A program made the position numbers and the translations under genes. Of a DNA stretch of 64,000 bases, positions 13,280 to 26,500 are shown in pieces (the stretch's first letter is position 1; every line of letters starts with the position of its first letter). The notes under the pieces were generated by a model. That model saw only the letters and a program-made list of their open reading frames with translations. It ran no database searches and was not told where the DNA came from. The stretch comes from Strongylocentrotus droebachiensis. Its lineage: Eukaryota > Echinodermata > Echinoidea > Camarodonta > Strongylocentrotidae. The stretch spans positions 1-64,000 of the forward strand of contig JAVYIG010005299.1 in NCBI GenBank assembly GCA_035222895.1. Direction: 5' to 3'.

Positions 13280-15343
13280 ATGGAGGAACAATTGGCTGCT
13301 TATCGTGCCAAAAAGGCAAAGGAAAGGAGCTCCAATTCTCAGGTTTCTGGAGGATTGTTTGGAATTGGAGGAGGACCGTTCTTTCGCAATCGCCAAAAGG
13401 ATGCCACTAAACAGGATGAAAACATGAAAAGTGAAGAGGACAGAGATGATGCCGATGCTACAATGCAAAAGGTACGGTTTTCATTAATTTATTTCATTGA
13501 AATAAAAAATAAAAAATATTTATTTAGGGTCTAGACCCTAGTCTACATTGGGGTCAAAAAACTATTTTAGTAGATGTATGTCTATGGCGTGTGGCATAGT
13601 CTTTTCATTGCATCACTTAGGCCGATGAAAGTTGATCTCATGGTTCTCGTCAGGCATTGTTGAGATTTTGATGAGGGATTTAGATCAACTTTCATCTTTC
13701 ATCTGACTTTGATTTCATGTTCTCGCGGGCATATTTGGAATTTGAATGAGGGATTTTGATCCAAATTCATCTTTCATACACAAACCAATAGAACTTGTCG
13801 AGGGTATCGAGTCTTGTACATTATACATGTAACGCTCTTACACCAATATCATACTCCAATGACTATTTCTTCTAAATTTTTTGTGATATTTGGGTTTCTG
13901 TGACACCATCTTCATTTCATTTCATTTTCATTTATACTGTCTCGTTTCTGACTGACAGTGCGGCCAAAAGCGGTCGATAAATAGTACAGATGAATTGCTG
14001 TCCTGAGCTAGTATATTGGGCAACGTACACAATGCACTGAACAGTTTAATACGCGTTAGCTCCCACCCGGTACGGTAGCGGGAAGCCGGAGTACAGCGTG
14101 AGGCAAAACATTCGCCCCGTGTCTAGCCGCAGACTATTCCTGGCCTACGCGATAGGCAGCTAAAGTAGCCGGGCGGCATATTATGCCGCCCGCTACTTTA
14201 GACCAATCAGCGATCGACTTGGCAGACATCGCCATGGACGCGTGTCACATGGGCCACGCGCGGCAGCCAATCGAAAATATTGTTGATTTTTTGAGGCGGC
14301 AATTTCATATCTGGACTTTTTGACGCGGGAATTTCGTCAGCGATGAGTGTTGAACTTTTTTGGTGCGCGAGCAAAATTTGATGCGGGCGCTGACGAGAAC
14401 CATGAGATCAACTTTCATCGGCCTTAGATCTATGTTGTGATTCATGATTTAGGTGAATTAGGTCTAGATCAACTTCGAGGTTTAAATAATATCACCCTCT
14501 CTCTTTATTAAGCTCTTCTTATTTTAAAATGCAATGGCATCTTACTCATTTGCATCTCTATACCTTTTCTTTCTTCCCTCTCGATCTCCACCCGAATATA
14601 TCTTTATTCCCTATATTCCTAGATCTATGTTTATTGATCTTCATTTTCCTCACTTGTTGTTGGCTACCGGCTATGGCTCATAATTATAACATTCACTTCA
14701 ATTTTTAGTTTAACTTCTGTATTCTTGCACTTTGCTCTTTCTATTATTAATCTTCTATTATGAAAAAAAAGACAGAACCTTTAATAGGCTTCAGATGTTA
14801 TGATGATACTCAAACATAATTATAACATACTTCTGTGTTCTTGCTCTTTCTATTAATCTTTCATGTTTTATTCAAGCCTCTACTAATTTTATGAAAAAGA
14901 GAATGATCCTTAAGTTAGGGGTAAGATGTCATGATGATGCTCAAACATTTTTCATTAGTTATTATATTGCTTCCTTCTTATATCATTCATCTCTGTAGGA
15001 TGATGAGAATTCCACAGATGCGAGGACAAACATCACTCCTCAGAGCTTCTCAAGTAAACCCTACTCCACCTCCACTATCAACCCGTACCAACTCGCCCTG
15101 AAAGCTGTCCTTTGGCTGGCCCTCTTCGGTCTGTTCGTCTGCATCGGATTTGGGGCAGTTTATGTGATCCTCTCCCTCTTCTACATCATCTACGCCAACA
15201 TGAGAGGGGCGGGAGAGAAGACGCCTGGAGAAAAGAGCGCTTACTCCGTGTTTAATCCCAAGTGCGAACGCATCCATGGGACGCTGACAGCGGAGGAGAT
15301 TGAGAAAGGAATGATTTACGGGATAGGAGGAGCCATGAGATAG
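13280..15343 (+). CDS. SAYSD1: SAYSvFN domain-containing protein 1, two exons, complete
   Basis: Exons 13280-13471 (64 codons, phase 0) and 14999-15343 (114 codons plus TAG) give a 178-residue protein; human SAYSD1 is 183. The N-terminus MEEQLAAYRAKKAKERS matches the basic helical start of the family. Residues about 95-129 form a hydrophobic segment, and the diagnostic SAYSVFN signature lies at about residues 144-150, followed by the conserved GTLTAEEIEKG. Human SAYSD1 is an ER membrane protein linked to UFMylated ribosomes and translocon quality control. The start is the first ATG in the frame and begins a family-like sequence. The gene is divergent from TASP1, with 437 bp between start codons. 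The 1.5 kb intron carries an 804 bp transposon. Three decayed partial copies of exon 2 follow the stop codon. A possible AATAAA lies at 16334. Confidence 0.95.
13620..14423. mobile_element. Harbinger-like non-autonomous element with TTA target duplication
   Basis: The termini GGCCGATGAAAGTTGATCTC and on to CGTCAG form an inverted repeat of about 34 bp with 14390-14423. The element is 804 bp and is flanked by TTA on both sides (13617-13619 and 14424-14426). A 3-bp TTA duplication and G-rich termini fit the PIF/Harbinger group. An internal 40-bp palindrome lies at 14161-14200. No open frame for transposase is present. It sits in the SAYSD1 intron. Confidence 0.82.
14161..14200. repeat. GC-rich palindrome inside the SAYSD1-intron element
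   Basis: TAAAGTAGCCGGGCGGCATA is followed at once by its inverted copy with a single-base bulge, giving a potential 19-bp stem with no loop. Confidence 0.85.
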
Positions 15344-15384
15344 TATCATGTGACTATTTTGTAACTGCTTCAGCAATAATAGTA

Positions 15385-15875
15385 AGAAGACGCCTGGAGA
15401 AAAGAGCGCTTACTCCATGTTTAATCCCAAGTGCGAACGCATCCATGGGACGCTGACGGCGGAGGAGATTGAGAAAGGAATGATTTACGGGATTGGAGGA
15501 GCCATGAGATAGTATCATGTGACTATTTTGTAACTGCTTCAGCAATAATAGTGAGAAGACTCCTGGAGAAAAGAGCGCTTACTCCGTGTTTAATCCCAAG
15601 TGTGAACGCATCCATGGGAGCTGACAGCGGAGGAGATTGAGAAAGGAATGATATATGGGATTGGAGGAGCCATGAGATAGCATCTACGCCAACATGAGAG
15701 GGGCGGGTGAGAAGACTCCTTGAGAAAAGATCGCTTACTCTGTGTTCAATCCCAACTGCGAACGCATCCATGGGACGCTGACAGCGGAGGAGATTGAGAA
15801 AGGAATGATTTACGGGGTTGGAGGAGCCATGAGATAGCATCATGTGACTCTTTTGTAACTGCTTCAGCAATAATA
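15385..15875 (+). pseudogene. Three tandem partial copies of SAYSD1 exon 2
   Basis: After the true stop codon, the 3' part of exon 2 (from ACGCCTGGAG at 15221 through the start of the 3' UTR) recurs with a period of about 169 bp: copies begin near 15390, 15559 and 15715. Copy 2 is nearly intact and ends in its own TAG. Copy 3 has a 2-base loss in the GGGACGCTG stretch that shifts the frame. Copy 4 includes a little more upstream exon (CTACGCCAACATGAG) but has an in-frame TGA right after the proline of the KTP motif. None has its own splice acceptor or start codon, so they are probably transcribed 3' UTR or dead DNA. Confidence 0.9.
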
Positions 15876-15883
15876 TACCGGTA

Positions 15884-18800
15884 TTCCAGGATGTTGTTCA
15901 TGTAGGCTATGACTGCTCAAAGCAGAGAGACAGTGATGATATTTTCTAAGTGTTAGTCAATACCAACTAAACAATCAAAGAAACCATTTGGGGCTTGATT
16001 TGATGCAGTAGCAATCTTCACTGTGTGGTGGGTTTGTAAAGTTGAATGGCTTCTACGTTAACAAACTGAAATAAGATTAACACATAATAACTAGAGGGAA
16101 GAAAAAAAATCATAATGTGGAGGAGAGCAAAAGTGCCCTTTTCTCTCTCCATTTGTTTGAACCTAGAACTTGATTCATTTATTAAACTAATAATGGGGTT
16201 GACACCAGTTAGGTATAATTCCCCTACGAAATGGGAAAACAATGAAAATCAGTTTTCATCCCTAAAATGACTTAGAAATGTTAGAGTGTCTGTGACCCTT
16301 TGACCTAGTCTATACAGCATGAATCCCTGTTGAAATAAAAGTGAGTCGTATAAATTACCAATAAAACTGGTTTTTAAAAGGTATTCGGTTTTACTACATT
16401 TAAAAATTGGATTTAAATCTCTTTCCTGTTCTGTTGACTTCTTTAAAATCCAAAAAATCAATCTGTGATCTATTTTTAAATGAAATTATACTGATTTTCA
16501 CAAAGTGAAGTGAAAATCTCTTGGGTAATATTCTTCAAAATTTATTGAATAGGTGCCTTTTATCGTGTTTTATTCAGTCCTTGTTGATTTTTTGTTAGTT
16601 TCCACTGCTGTCAACTACAGTGTATTCTATTATATATGCAGATTGGGTATGAATGTGATATTGTTACATGGTATTTTATAATGAAAAGCAATGTCATGAC
16701 TCGGGATCCATAAATATGTCCATATTCATTACAGTACTTTGCTTCCTTTTCGATAAATATAAAAATATTAATAAGAAACATCTGTTTGTTTACACTGCCA
16801 TTACCTGTCTATGATAAGATAAGAGGAATGTCAACACTTAATTAACAACTTTTATCAGCACCACAGTTAATCACCTTGTTTGGTTAGCTAATCTTTAAAA
16901 ATAAGAGATATTAGTGTCTCAAAGGGAAGTGTGAAGTATTTGTGCTGGTTTCATACATGTACTGTATTACCAATGACATTACCTATACCGGTAATTATAA
17001 AAGTCTTCTGTCAAAGTTTATGTAGCAAAGGTTTAGGATGTCGGTAGTGCAGGTCCCAGGTCACTGATTTATGCTTACAAGCCTTCAGAGCCAACTTTGG
17101 AAAGAAAATACAATAAGGTGTACATGTTGAATACTTTTTTGCAACTTTAAGTTCAGGACACTAATTTTATATATTTAACAAATGTTGACAGGTCATATGG
17201 GGCCAGCCAGTCTTTATTTTTGTCAGGTGATTAAGAAGACGTGTGAAGTCTCATTTGAATTTCACCCTTATTTCTAATGGGATTAATCCCAAATATGTGT
17301 ATGAATATTCACATAGTCATCAACAGGTTTAATAAGGAATGGCTACCGGAAAACCTTGTTCAAAGTTTCTGTTCGGTTCCATCGTTAGATTCAGGTTTAA
17401 CTGTACTTCACCAAAGTTGCTTCTGATAATTGTGTCCGTTGTTCTCACCAGTTCAAACATGCTTTTTGCCGTATTCTACTACCGTAATTCAGTTAAATAT
17501 GACCGTGGGTCTAAAATCGTGTTGAACAAAATGACAATTTGAGAATACAGGCTTTTGTGTTTGAAAAGCATGTGGGACCTCAGGAAAAAAACGAAAGGTA
17601 AATTCTCCCTGAAAGGTGGACCTACAAGGAGTTATTTAGTTTCTATTATTGGTTAATTTGACTCTGTATCTACTTGGTTTTTGTTTGGGTGTTTTTTCTT
17701 TCTGTTTCAGGGCCATTCCTCACAAGCATTTGCTTTTCTTTTGGTCCTTTCTATATTCCATATATGTATTATTGTTAAATTATTTTGAGTTTTGTTTACA
17801 TTACTGTCCATCTGCAAAATCGATTTGATCCTCCCAAACCACCCACTTCAATTCTCAACATTGTATTTCAAGTAATTTGGACCAAGAGTTGACAAATTGT
17901 AAGTCCTAATGATGATCTGGGTTGTTGTATAACTTTGTCTTTTGTATAGAAAAGCAATGTGTTGCTCTGCAACTCACAGAACAAAATTCACTTTAATATA
18001 AGCATACTTTTTCATTAGGTGTAAGTATAGCATTTCTGAATTTGACAATCTTATAATTTGCTTTATTAAGTCTTAAATTGCTTCGTTTGTGCCAAAATAA
18101 TCATATAATGTGTAGCCTTGTGGGGGAATCACAATATATTTCTCAAAACAAAGCCAAATTGCTCCCAGTCCCAGTTGTAGACGAGGGCAATAATGTGATT
18201 CTTTTTTGTAAAGGGTAATATTTGAAAGTAGAGCCAGCGACCCAGCGTATTTAACAATGTATGCATACACTGTATTTAATTGCACAGCTCAGAGACGCCC
18301 GGTACAAATAATAATACACTGTACATACATATCGTCTCTTTGGAGCCATGAGGGTGTTAACTATTATTCATTACTTTCACACAGTTAACGCCCTTGTGAC
18401 CCCAAACAAATGATAACTGCTCATACACCTGTATACTGTACAAAAACAAATCAACATGCACAACAAGTTATGATAGACTTGATACAAGTGTATTTATTGT
18501 CAAATAATATAGTATTTTTATTACAAGATGTATTATATTTATTTCATGTACATATACATTTATGATCATTATTATTATCTATGAATTCATGTCATAGCAA
18601 TATGGAAATAAAATCTTTACAACCATAGTTGAATTCAGTGATAATTTTATGATTTCTTTCTTTAAATATTTTTTTTATTGATAACTTAATCTAAAATGCA
18701 ATGTTTGAATGCTGTTTGAACTGTCATAAGAATGGCTTTGTTTAATACAGGAAGAAATGAAAACATCTTTGAATATCTTTTCAAAGCTAAAAGAAAAGAA

Positions 18801-20442
18801 AATTGCACTACATATCTGGAAATCTCTGATACAATACAAATACACTAAATCAGCATTATTTTTTATTTAAAGTAACAAAATTGCAATAATAACTACACAG
18901 CTACAAGTATAAAAGTATTGCCTTGATATGGCTTTGGAAAATGTTTCTGATATGGCCATGTAAATGTTTGGTATTTTACATATATAATAGCAAATATACA
19001 CTGTAAAGAAAATAAACTTATATACCTCTACATGTCTCAATATCGATATCAATGATTCAAGTAACATGTATCAACATAAAATAATACAGAGAACAAACAG
19101 ATTCAGATTTTCACTTCATTTTCCATTTGTTAAGTCAGAAAATACATCACATGCAATTAGTTTTCTTTATTTCATTCACGTATGAAATGGAAGAACATTT
19201 GGTTCAGATTTAAAATATTTGTTTATCTTAAAAGGATATGTTAGCTTAAAGCTAATCTTGAGCTCTGGTATGGGCATCATATGTCGAGAGAACATGGCTA
19301 TAACTAATTCTGGATTGTTTGTCCTGCAGGAGATTGATTGTTTGAACTGGTAAAATAAAAACAAAAACAAAAACAACCTCACAAAATCTTGCTGGAAATC
19401 ATCTTCAATAAAAGCCACAATTCTCATTTAAAAAAAGTGACATCGGTTAAGCACATGGTGTCAGGTCTACTAACTAACATTGATTTCCTTATCTTATCTT
19501 TCTATGCTCATTACTCAGCCTCTATACATTTTTACCACAATCGTTCTGCACATGTCATTTATTTGTAACTTTGAACATTCAGTAAAAGTTTTGTTTGATT
19601 CTGTGGGAATTTTTTTCTTCTATCATTACCAGAACTTAAGCTTATCTTTAACAGAACAGTAGCAAAACAAAAAGCCAAATACAAGACTGAGAGTGGCACT
19701 ACTTCCCTTTGAAAAAGACAGATCAATTCTATCAATAGCTGTTTAATCTACATATATGTATATTTGCAATAAATACAAAAATTAAAAACCTGAATTTGAC
19801 ATTTTTGAAAAAAGGATGACAGAAAGGGTATTTCAATATTTTTCTTAATTCGAAACAGGATTTTTGTGTTTTTCATTTAGAGTTGCCTTTGGCTTAGTGC
19901 CAAACATGTTAATATTGAACGTAGTAGTCATCTACCCAGTGTGGACATAACTAGAACTTGAATTCACAATATTTCAAAGGAATTAATTTGTTACTTGTCA
20001 TTCTTTTGGTCTATCTGCATCTTTTTGGTCTATGCTTCTCTCTTGCTTTCAGGAAACTAAAAATACATTCCTTTCAGAAGAGAAATGTTAAGTTACAAAG
20101 ATTCTACTTTAAAAAACGATCAAATATCCCCTTTTTTGTTCGGTATTCAAAGAATGTGAAAGTAAACAACAGGAAAAGTCAGTTTTAAGAAATTTTAGAA
20201 AAGGTTTCATGATATATGATAATTTTCTTTTTCATGTCATTAATTCATATTTTCTAATGAAATGTTTCTGTATGTGAAATAAGGTGGAGAGGGCTGTTTT
20301 TCGGTTTAAAATGTTCTCGAGGTTAATGCATTCTCTAACTCTTCAGCCCTTATTCATTCCATAGCTTACAAACATCTGTCTCATTCATGTATGAAGTAAA
20401 TATGATTATGTTACTTCCTGTTTTTGCAAATATGTGCTTTAA
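15884..20442. other. Intergenic region between SAYSD1 and COG2, no gene seen
   Basis: About 4.6 kb of AT-rich DNA between the convergent 3' ends of SAYSD1 and COG2. A possible poly(A) signal AATAAA for SAYSD1 is at 16334-16339. A weak inverted pair (GGAGCCATGAGGGTGTTAACT against its partner) lies at 18340-18405. Open frames are short and unconvincing. TACCGGTA occurs at 16986. Confidence 0.6.
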
Positions 20443-20840
20443 AGCTAAAGACCAGTTATGGTCATGCGATTGCTTGTGAAAGAAACGTTGTGGAATCGAT
20501 CAGAAAAGGTTGATCATCTAGCATATAAGTATTGGTGTGTACTGCAAGGTTCTGAAATCATCAAAATGATAAGAAATTTGGCCCAGTCTTCATAAAGTTA
20601 CAAGCACTGTACACAGAAAGATGTATATGGGACTATACGCACACGTGCGCGACACGTGCGTTTATCTCTCACAGACCATGTAGATAAACTAATTTACCAA
20701 ATATATCATTTAGTAGGCGGTTTCCCGGCAAATTTTTTATCATCATGTATTAGTCAAAACATATTCTTTCACATGATTGGTAATAAGAGCTTCAATTTCA
20801 TTTTTTGAAATTGGGGCGTTTCCAATACTGGTCTTTACCT
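20443..20840. mobile_element. TTAA-flanked non-autonomous element, 398 bp
   Basis: Begins AGCTAAAGACCAGTTATGG and ends CCAATACTGGTCTTTACCT, an imperfect inverted repeat of about 19 bp. It is flanked by TTAA at 20439-20442 and 20841-20844. A TTAA duplication is the signature of piggyBac-type insertion, though the A/T-rich TTTAAA context makes the exact boundary slightly ambiguous. A truncated, inverted relative lies at 5583-5802. It sits about 100 bp beyond the COG2 stop codon and could be part of its 3' UTR. Confidence 0.78.
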
Positions 20841-20943
20841 TTAACTAAACTTAAATCATAAAGCCTTCCATCTATTAGATTAACAAACCATGCCTTGAAT
20901 ACATAACAAAGATTTTAATTTATAAATATTTGAACGCAACAGT

Positions 20944-23466
20944 TCAACTTGATGCTGACTGATTTACTGTGGCTTCAACCAAAGTACTGAGTTCCTGGAA
21001 AACTGAGATCTCTATGCTGACCAAGCCAAAATGATCAATCTGTAACAAGACAAAGACAAAAATAGAAACACATTTACGGAAGGTTATTTCTTGTTTAGTT
21101 AATCAATCAATCATTGTATGGGAGTGGAAAGTCTAAAAGAGAGGTTGAAAGTGAAAATATTTCAACCATATGATCTTCCAACAAGTGCTTTCTGAACATA
21201 TTTGTGATCAAAATTTCCTTCAAATACTTTTAAATATGAAAAACTGAAATGATTACAAGCCTTTAATTAATGTCTTTGATATTCAAAAGCCATCCATGCA
21301 GCAGAAGTTATAACCAGTAAAATTGGCAATAATTTATTTTATTTTTTCAATTATCAATACTGTATATATATTTGAAATAAAAGGCACCTTGATACATACA
21401 ACAAAGGCGCCTATGTGTACTGGATTATTTGTGTGTAACAAGATAGGTGAAGCACACTATGCTTTTGTCATTTTAATTTGCTGCCGCAGGGTTTTGTAGG
21501 CATCACATGTGAACAATGCTTAAAGACCCTGGCGGAAGTGAAAAATGAATTGATGAATTTTATATCAACGGAAAGCTTATATGCGATGAATTACAATTAT
21601 ATCAATTATATGCTATTTCAGTGTCTGTCAAAGGAGTTAGAGCTCCCTGAAAACTCGAAAACTAAAGCTTTGAAAATCAGCAGTTGTCAACCTAAACTAG
21701 CTATTGACTTGATGACATCATCTAATGTGGAGTAGGCGTATTCACAATTACTTTGCTATAATTAAGCACGCCTCACCGCCTCAGCTATCTAGGCGAGCAG
21801 ATCAAGTTCACATTATATGTAGTCACCATAACTGCAGCAAATTTCACCCCTGTCAACCCATAGTTTGGAGGGGTGCAAAAAAAGGTTTAAATTTGCTTTT
21901 GTGCAATACTGAAAGGGACGATATTTTGTATTCCTTTATATTTGTATTCTACTCTCATTCAGCTTTCCATTGATATAAAGTCATATTTTCATCGGATAGG
22001 GTATTTAAATGGCAATTCAAATGACTGCTTTTAATACCTGTTGAGCATAGAACCTGACATCCAGAGCTAGCTGTAACCTGATCTTATCATCGTCCGACAT
22101 GCCTTGGTGGGGTGTTGACCCTGCTGTAGCACCGGTCTTCTTGAGAGCCTTGAGCCGCTTCAGACTGTCCTCCATCTTCTTGACCGAGGTCAGAAGTTCT
22201 GTGCTGATGGCTAGATAGCTAGATGGACCAAAGAAACAATTTATCTTTAGCGCTTTGTAAAATCTCACAAATTTAAACACAGTGCAACATTTCCAGTCCT
22301 TCTGTATTCTGTTCTGTAAAGGGGGTAGAGACATTCAATTACCGGTATACAACTTTAAAATATTATCATCATTATTATTGATATTCAAGTATAATGTACG
22401 TCTTTTGAATAATGAGGTAAATTTATGAAGCTGTGGGACACAGAGTGCAGCATGATCAATTCCTCCCACTGTCCTTTAAAGGTAATACAAAGTTTTGGTA
22501 TAGGGTCATCAATTTGGTTCAAATGAACATATTTGAATCATATGCGATCCTACAATACTCAGTGATCGTTGTCGCGGTTGAAATCGAGTCTAAAGTTATG
22601 ACATTGTGTATAATAAACTTTTTATGTTGTATAGTTCCCTCTCAAGGTCAAGATATTAATTAAGCTATAAAACAATGTTTCTTGACTAAAATCGACCGAT
22701 TAGCTATTTCCGTTTGGAAATTATATATCACAACTACATATTCTGAGATTTTCATGGTCGCAGCTACCATTGTACGCCCGTAAGCGCCATTTGAAAGTTT
22801 TTAAAAATTTACCGGGAGCACCGGTAAATTTGTATATTCAATTTTTCTCGAAAGCGGAAGTGTTTTAGGGGCTAAATTTGCCAGTGCTTATAATAAATCC
22901 ATAGGGGCACCCAAATATATCAAAATTGTAAAGAATCACTATCCACCCAATTTTCAAAATTTCCCAAAACTTTGTATTACCTTTAAACAATGTTGATTTA
23001 AAAAATGAACACTACATTCTGAAAATCACCCTATCAGAATAATTCAGTGAAGGATAAGTCAGGCATACTTTTGTACTTCATGCAACAACAAGAAATTATA
23101 CAAACGCATTAGAAAAAGACAAAAACACCTGATATTAGTAACTGTATGATGTCCTCATATTACAACAAATATGAAAAGGAGTAACCTATATTTGTTAAGC
23201 CTCTCATTACACGATTTATTGAACTACAGAGGGTAGGCTTTCTGTAAAATTAACGCCATCCAAACTCAATTCCCCCCCTGGTAGACTCTCACATCTATGA
23301 AATGGTATGAATTAGGATCATGGCTCTAACTTCAAACCAATGCCTTCTTATTGTGAGTCATGTAAATGAACTACTATTCTGGATTATTATAAGTAGTGCT
23401 GTAACATCACGGATATCTTCAATTCCGTTTAACCGCCAGTCAAAACCGGACGGTTTTCGGTTAAAC

Positions 23467-23512
<46 letters not shown>

Positions 23513-26500
23513 GTTTTTTTTTTTTTTTTTAACCCAGCAAGCCAGGTCCGTGTGAAAAAGCGGGAAGGACTTTCATTTAACTGCGAGGTGCATTTGAAGG
23601 GGCCGATTTGTGCTTGTTAACTTGTCACAAATAATAGTAACAATGTCGTTTTTAGAAGAATGTGTAAGATCATTAATGTAAATCAAAAACAGTAGAGGAC
23701 CTATAGAACCTTGTGGTACGCCGTGTGTAAAAGTTGGATGAATTATTATTATAAACTTCATATTGAGATCTATTACAAAGATTACTTTCAAACCAAGATG
23801 ACAGACAAGTGTTGTTCTAGTTTCGGAGTAGTGAGTCAACACACAGATTACTGAGCTGGGAGACATTGCCAGGCATAGTGCCAGGTGGAGGGGCATAAAT
23901 CGAAACTTTAAAAAAAAAATTATTTAAAAAAAAAAAAAAAAAAAAAACGGGAAAACGAAACCGTCCAATTGAAAACGGAATCCGCCATGGGCGGTCGGAT
24001 ACCGGACGGTTAAACGTTTGGTTACAGCACTAATTATAAGTATTTGCATCCATGTACTTACTCTTTTGTGATGTTTGAAATGACGGCTAGAGTCCATTCC
24101 TGTCTCCTGCTGTCTGATAGGATGGCTCGGTGTTCTTCTACGAATGTCTGCAGAGGCTTCAGAGTGCTGCTCACATAGCTTGATGGCTTGCTGGGAACCT
24201 GTTCACATAATGATTGTAAAACGTTTAAGGATGGTCTTCTAAAAGCAGGTTCAATATAAACACCCTTGTCAATCTTTGTCTACATGCAGTTTTATTACCA
24301 TAGTGTGGCATAGACAAACTTCTTGTGTAATCTAGGAACTACAGTATTTAGTCTTTTACTAACCTCACGTTAATAGTATTTTGGAAACACGACAACAGAA
24401 AATGCCTCTTCAATATATTGCTTTACATAACATATCATTTAATGTTCCCTATGAATTTTTTCCAAGTTATTTCTTCTAAAAAGGAAAAAATATCCTGATA
24501 TGACCATTCATTTAATGTTAGTGATACCAATAAAAAACATTATTATTTAGACATATCAAGGGATTTTGGATGAACTAAATAGATAAAGCAAAACAAAAAC
24601 AAAACCTAAAAAGACTTTACAAAAATTGAATAGATAAATGTCTTATGTCATTCAGGACATGTCACACAGAATCGCCCTTTACAGCGTTTGAAAACACCTA
24701 CAGCAGTCTTAATGAAGTCAATAAAAACAGGCATGGTATGATACCAGATATGCATGTGCTGTACTTTTAAATGTTGTTGGATATTCACATATTTCAGGGT
24801 TTTACTGACGATGCAAAGAAATATTTTGTACCTTCAATCAATACAAAAATTTGAATCTTTACATTTCATGCATAATTCACTTACCTCTCTGTTGGTTCTC
24901 CTGTAGAGTCTAGGGATATCATTGGCTCCTTTCAGATGTACCACGCAGAGGGACCCCACCCCCTGGGTCACATGCACGCTGGTGGATTCCAAGCGAGTCT
25001 GAATGGCTGTGACACTGTCCTCCATAGCTTCTATAAATGCAATAGAAAGTGACAAATACAAAATACAGTGAAACCTGTATATAAAGGCTACTCAAAGGTG
25101 ACAAGGAAAGTGGTCTTTATAGGCAGGTGATCACCATGTACAGGTTCCCTTAGTGTATGTTTCAATGAGTTACAATTTTCAAGGGAAACCAAAAGTGTGG
25201 TCTTCATAGACAGGTGGTCTTTCTATACAGGTGGTCACTCAAGCAGGTTTGACTGTATGAACATTTGCACTTAAAAGTAGTTAAATTGATATCTTTTGTA
25301 AGACTAACTCTTGGAAATTAATAGAATCATTTTCTTTCAGCATTTTCTTTGCTTGACAACCAATGAGTAGTTAATAACCTCAAGAGAGACTAAATAATTA
25401 TCTTCATTGTCTGAGATCCAGTTTCCAAGATGCAACTGGCAATGACAACACCAATGACAGTCAGGCAGCAAGTATGCCTTGTGTAATGGGCGTCTGCTTT
25501 GAATATGTAGTGCAAGCAGCATTAGCTCAAATATGTATTCCATACACCTCTACTTCTAGATCAATCTATGGGAATCTCACAAACAAACTGTTGCTATGCA
25601 GAAGGTAACAATGTAATCTTAACAGGCAAGACCTTTGAAATATGCTATGTTATATACAGACAAGTATTGTAAATATCTTGGTCCTATTATTTCTCATAAT
25701 AATTACCTTCCAATGCAGTGAACTCTGTACAGTTGACTAATAAGAGCTTCGGCTTGACGTGTTCCTGAAAAACTTCTGGAAGCTGCATAGGACAAGACAA
25801 ACACGTTTCATTCATAATTAGGGTAGAATAAGATGTGTTTGACTGTTAGCACGATTTGCATATTCATACTAAAACTGACAGGGACGGAGGAGGGATTGTG
25901 ACAGGAATGCTCCTGCTATGGGTTGCAACTCTATGACACAAAATGATGATAAACTGTACACAAAGAACAAATTCCTGCTGAATTTGTCTGAATATTAAAT
26001 CAGTTAGCATAAATACCTGAAACTTTATGTCCAAACTTCTGCAGTCTACATCACTGATGCATGATAAGGTTTTTCCTAATTTGTTTTTGCACTAGCTATA
26101 AATTTTCATTCCAAGTGGAAATAAAACCTAAATGCCAGCAATGAGTGGTTGAAGCAGCTTATATCATCGCAAAACAATGCATAAATGCAGTTAGCTTTCC
26201 ACAAATCTATGATTTGTGGTTTTGTTTTGTTTGTGAGGGGGGGGGGGGGGGGGGGTAAGGGTTAGTTTTTGTTTTCTTTTATCAATGAGTTTGTTTTCAT
26301 TTTTATTATACTGACCCTAGCTATGATGGCATCAATGTCAGCTACCATCTTGACCAGTTGTGGCAGGGTGACCGGAGGGGGACCTGATGGGATGAGTGAT
26401 GGTGTCAAACGTTCTCCTCCCTCCCCATCGGCCTTGAGCTCCATTTTGGCTACTGCCTGCAGCTGCCTCTTCTCTTCAGCTGCTTTCCTGCCTTCTTCTG

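Noticed and set aside
15050-15870. Minus-strand repeated frames of 63-115 codons sharing the same sequence
   Set aside because: Antisense shadows of SAYSD1 exon 2 and its tandem copies.
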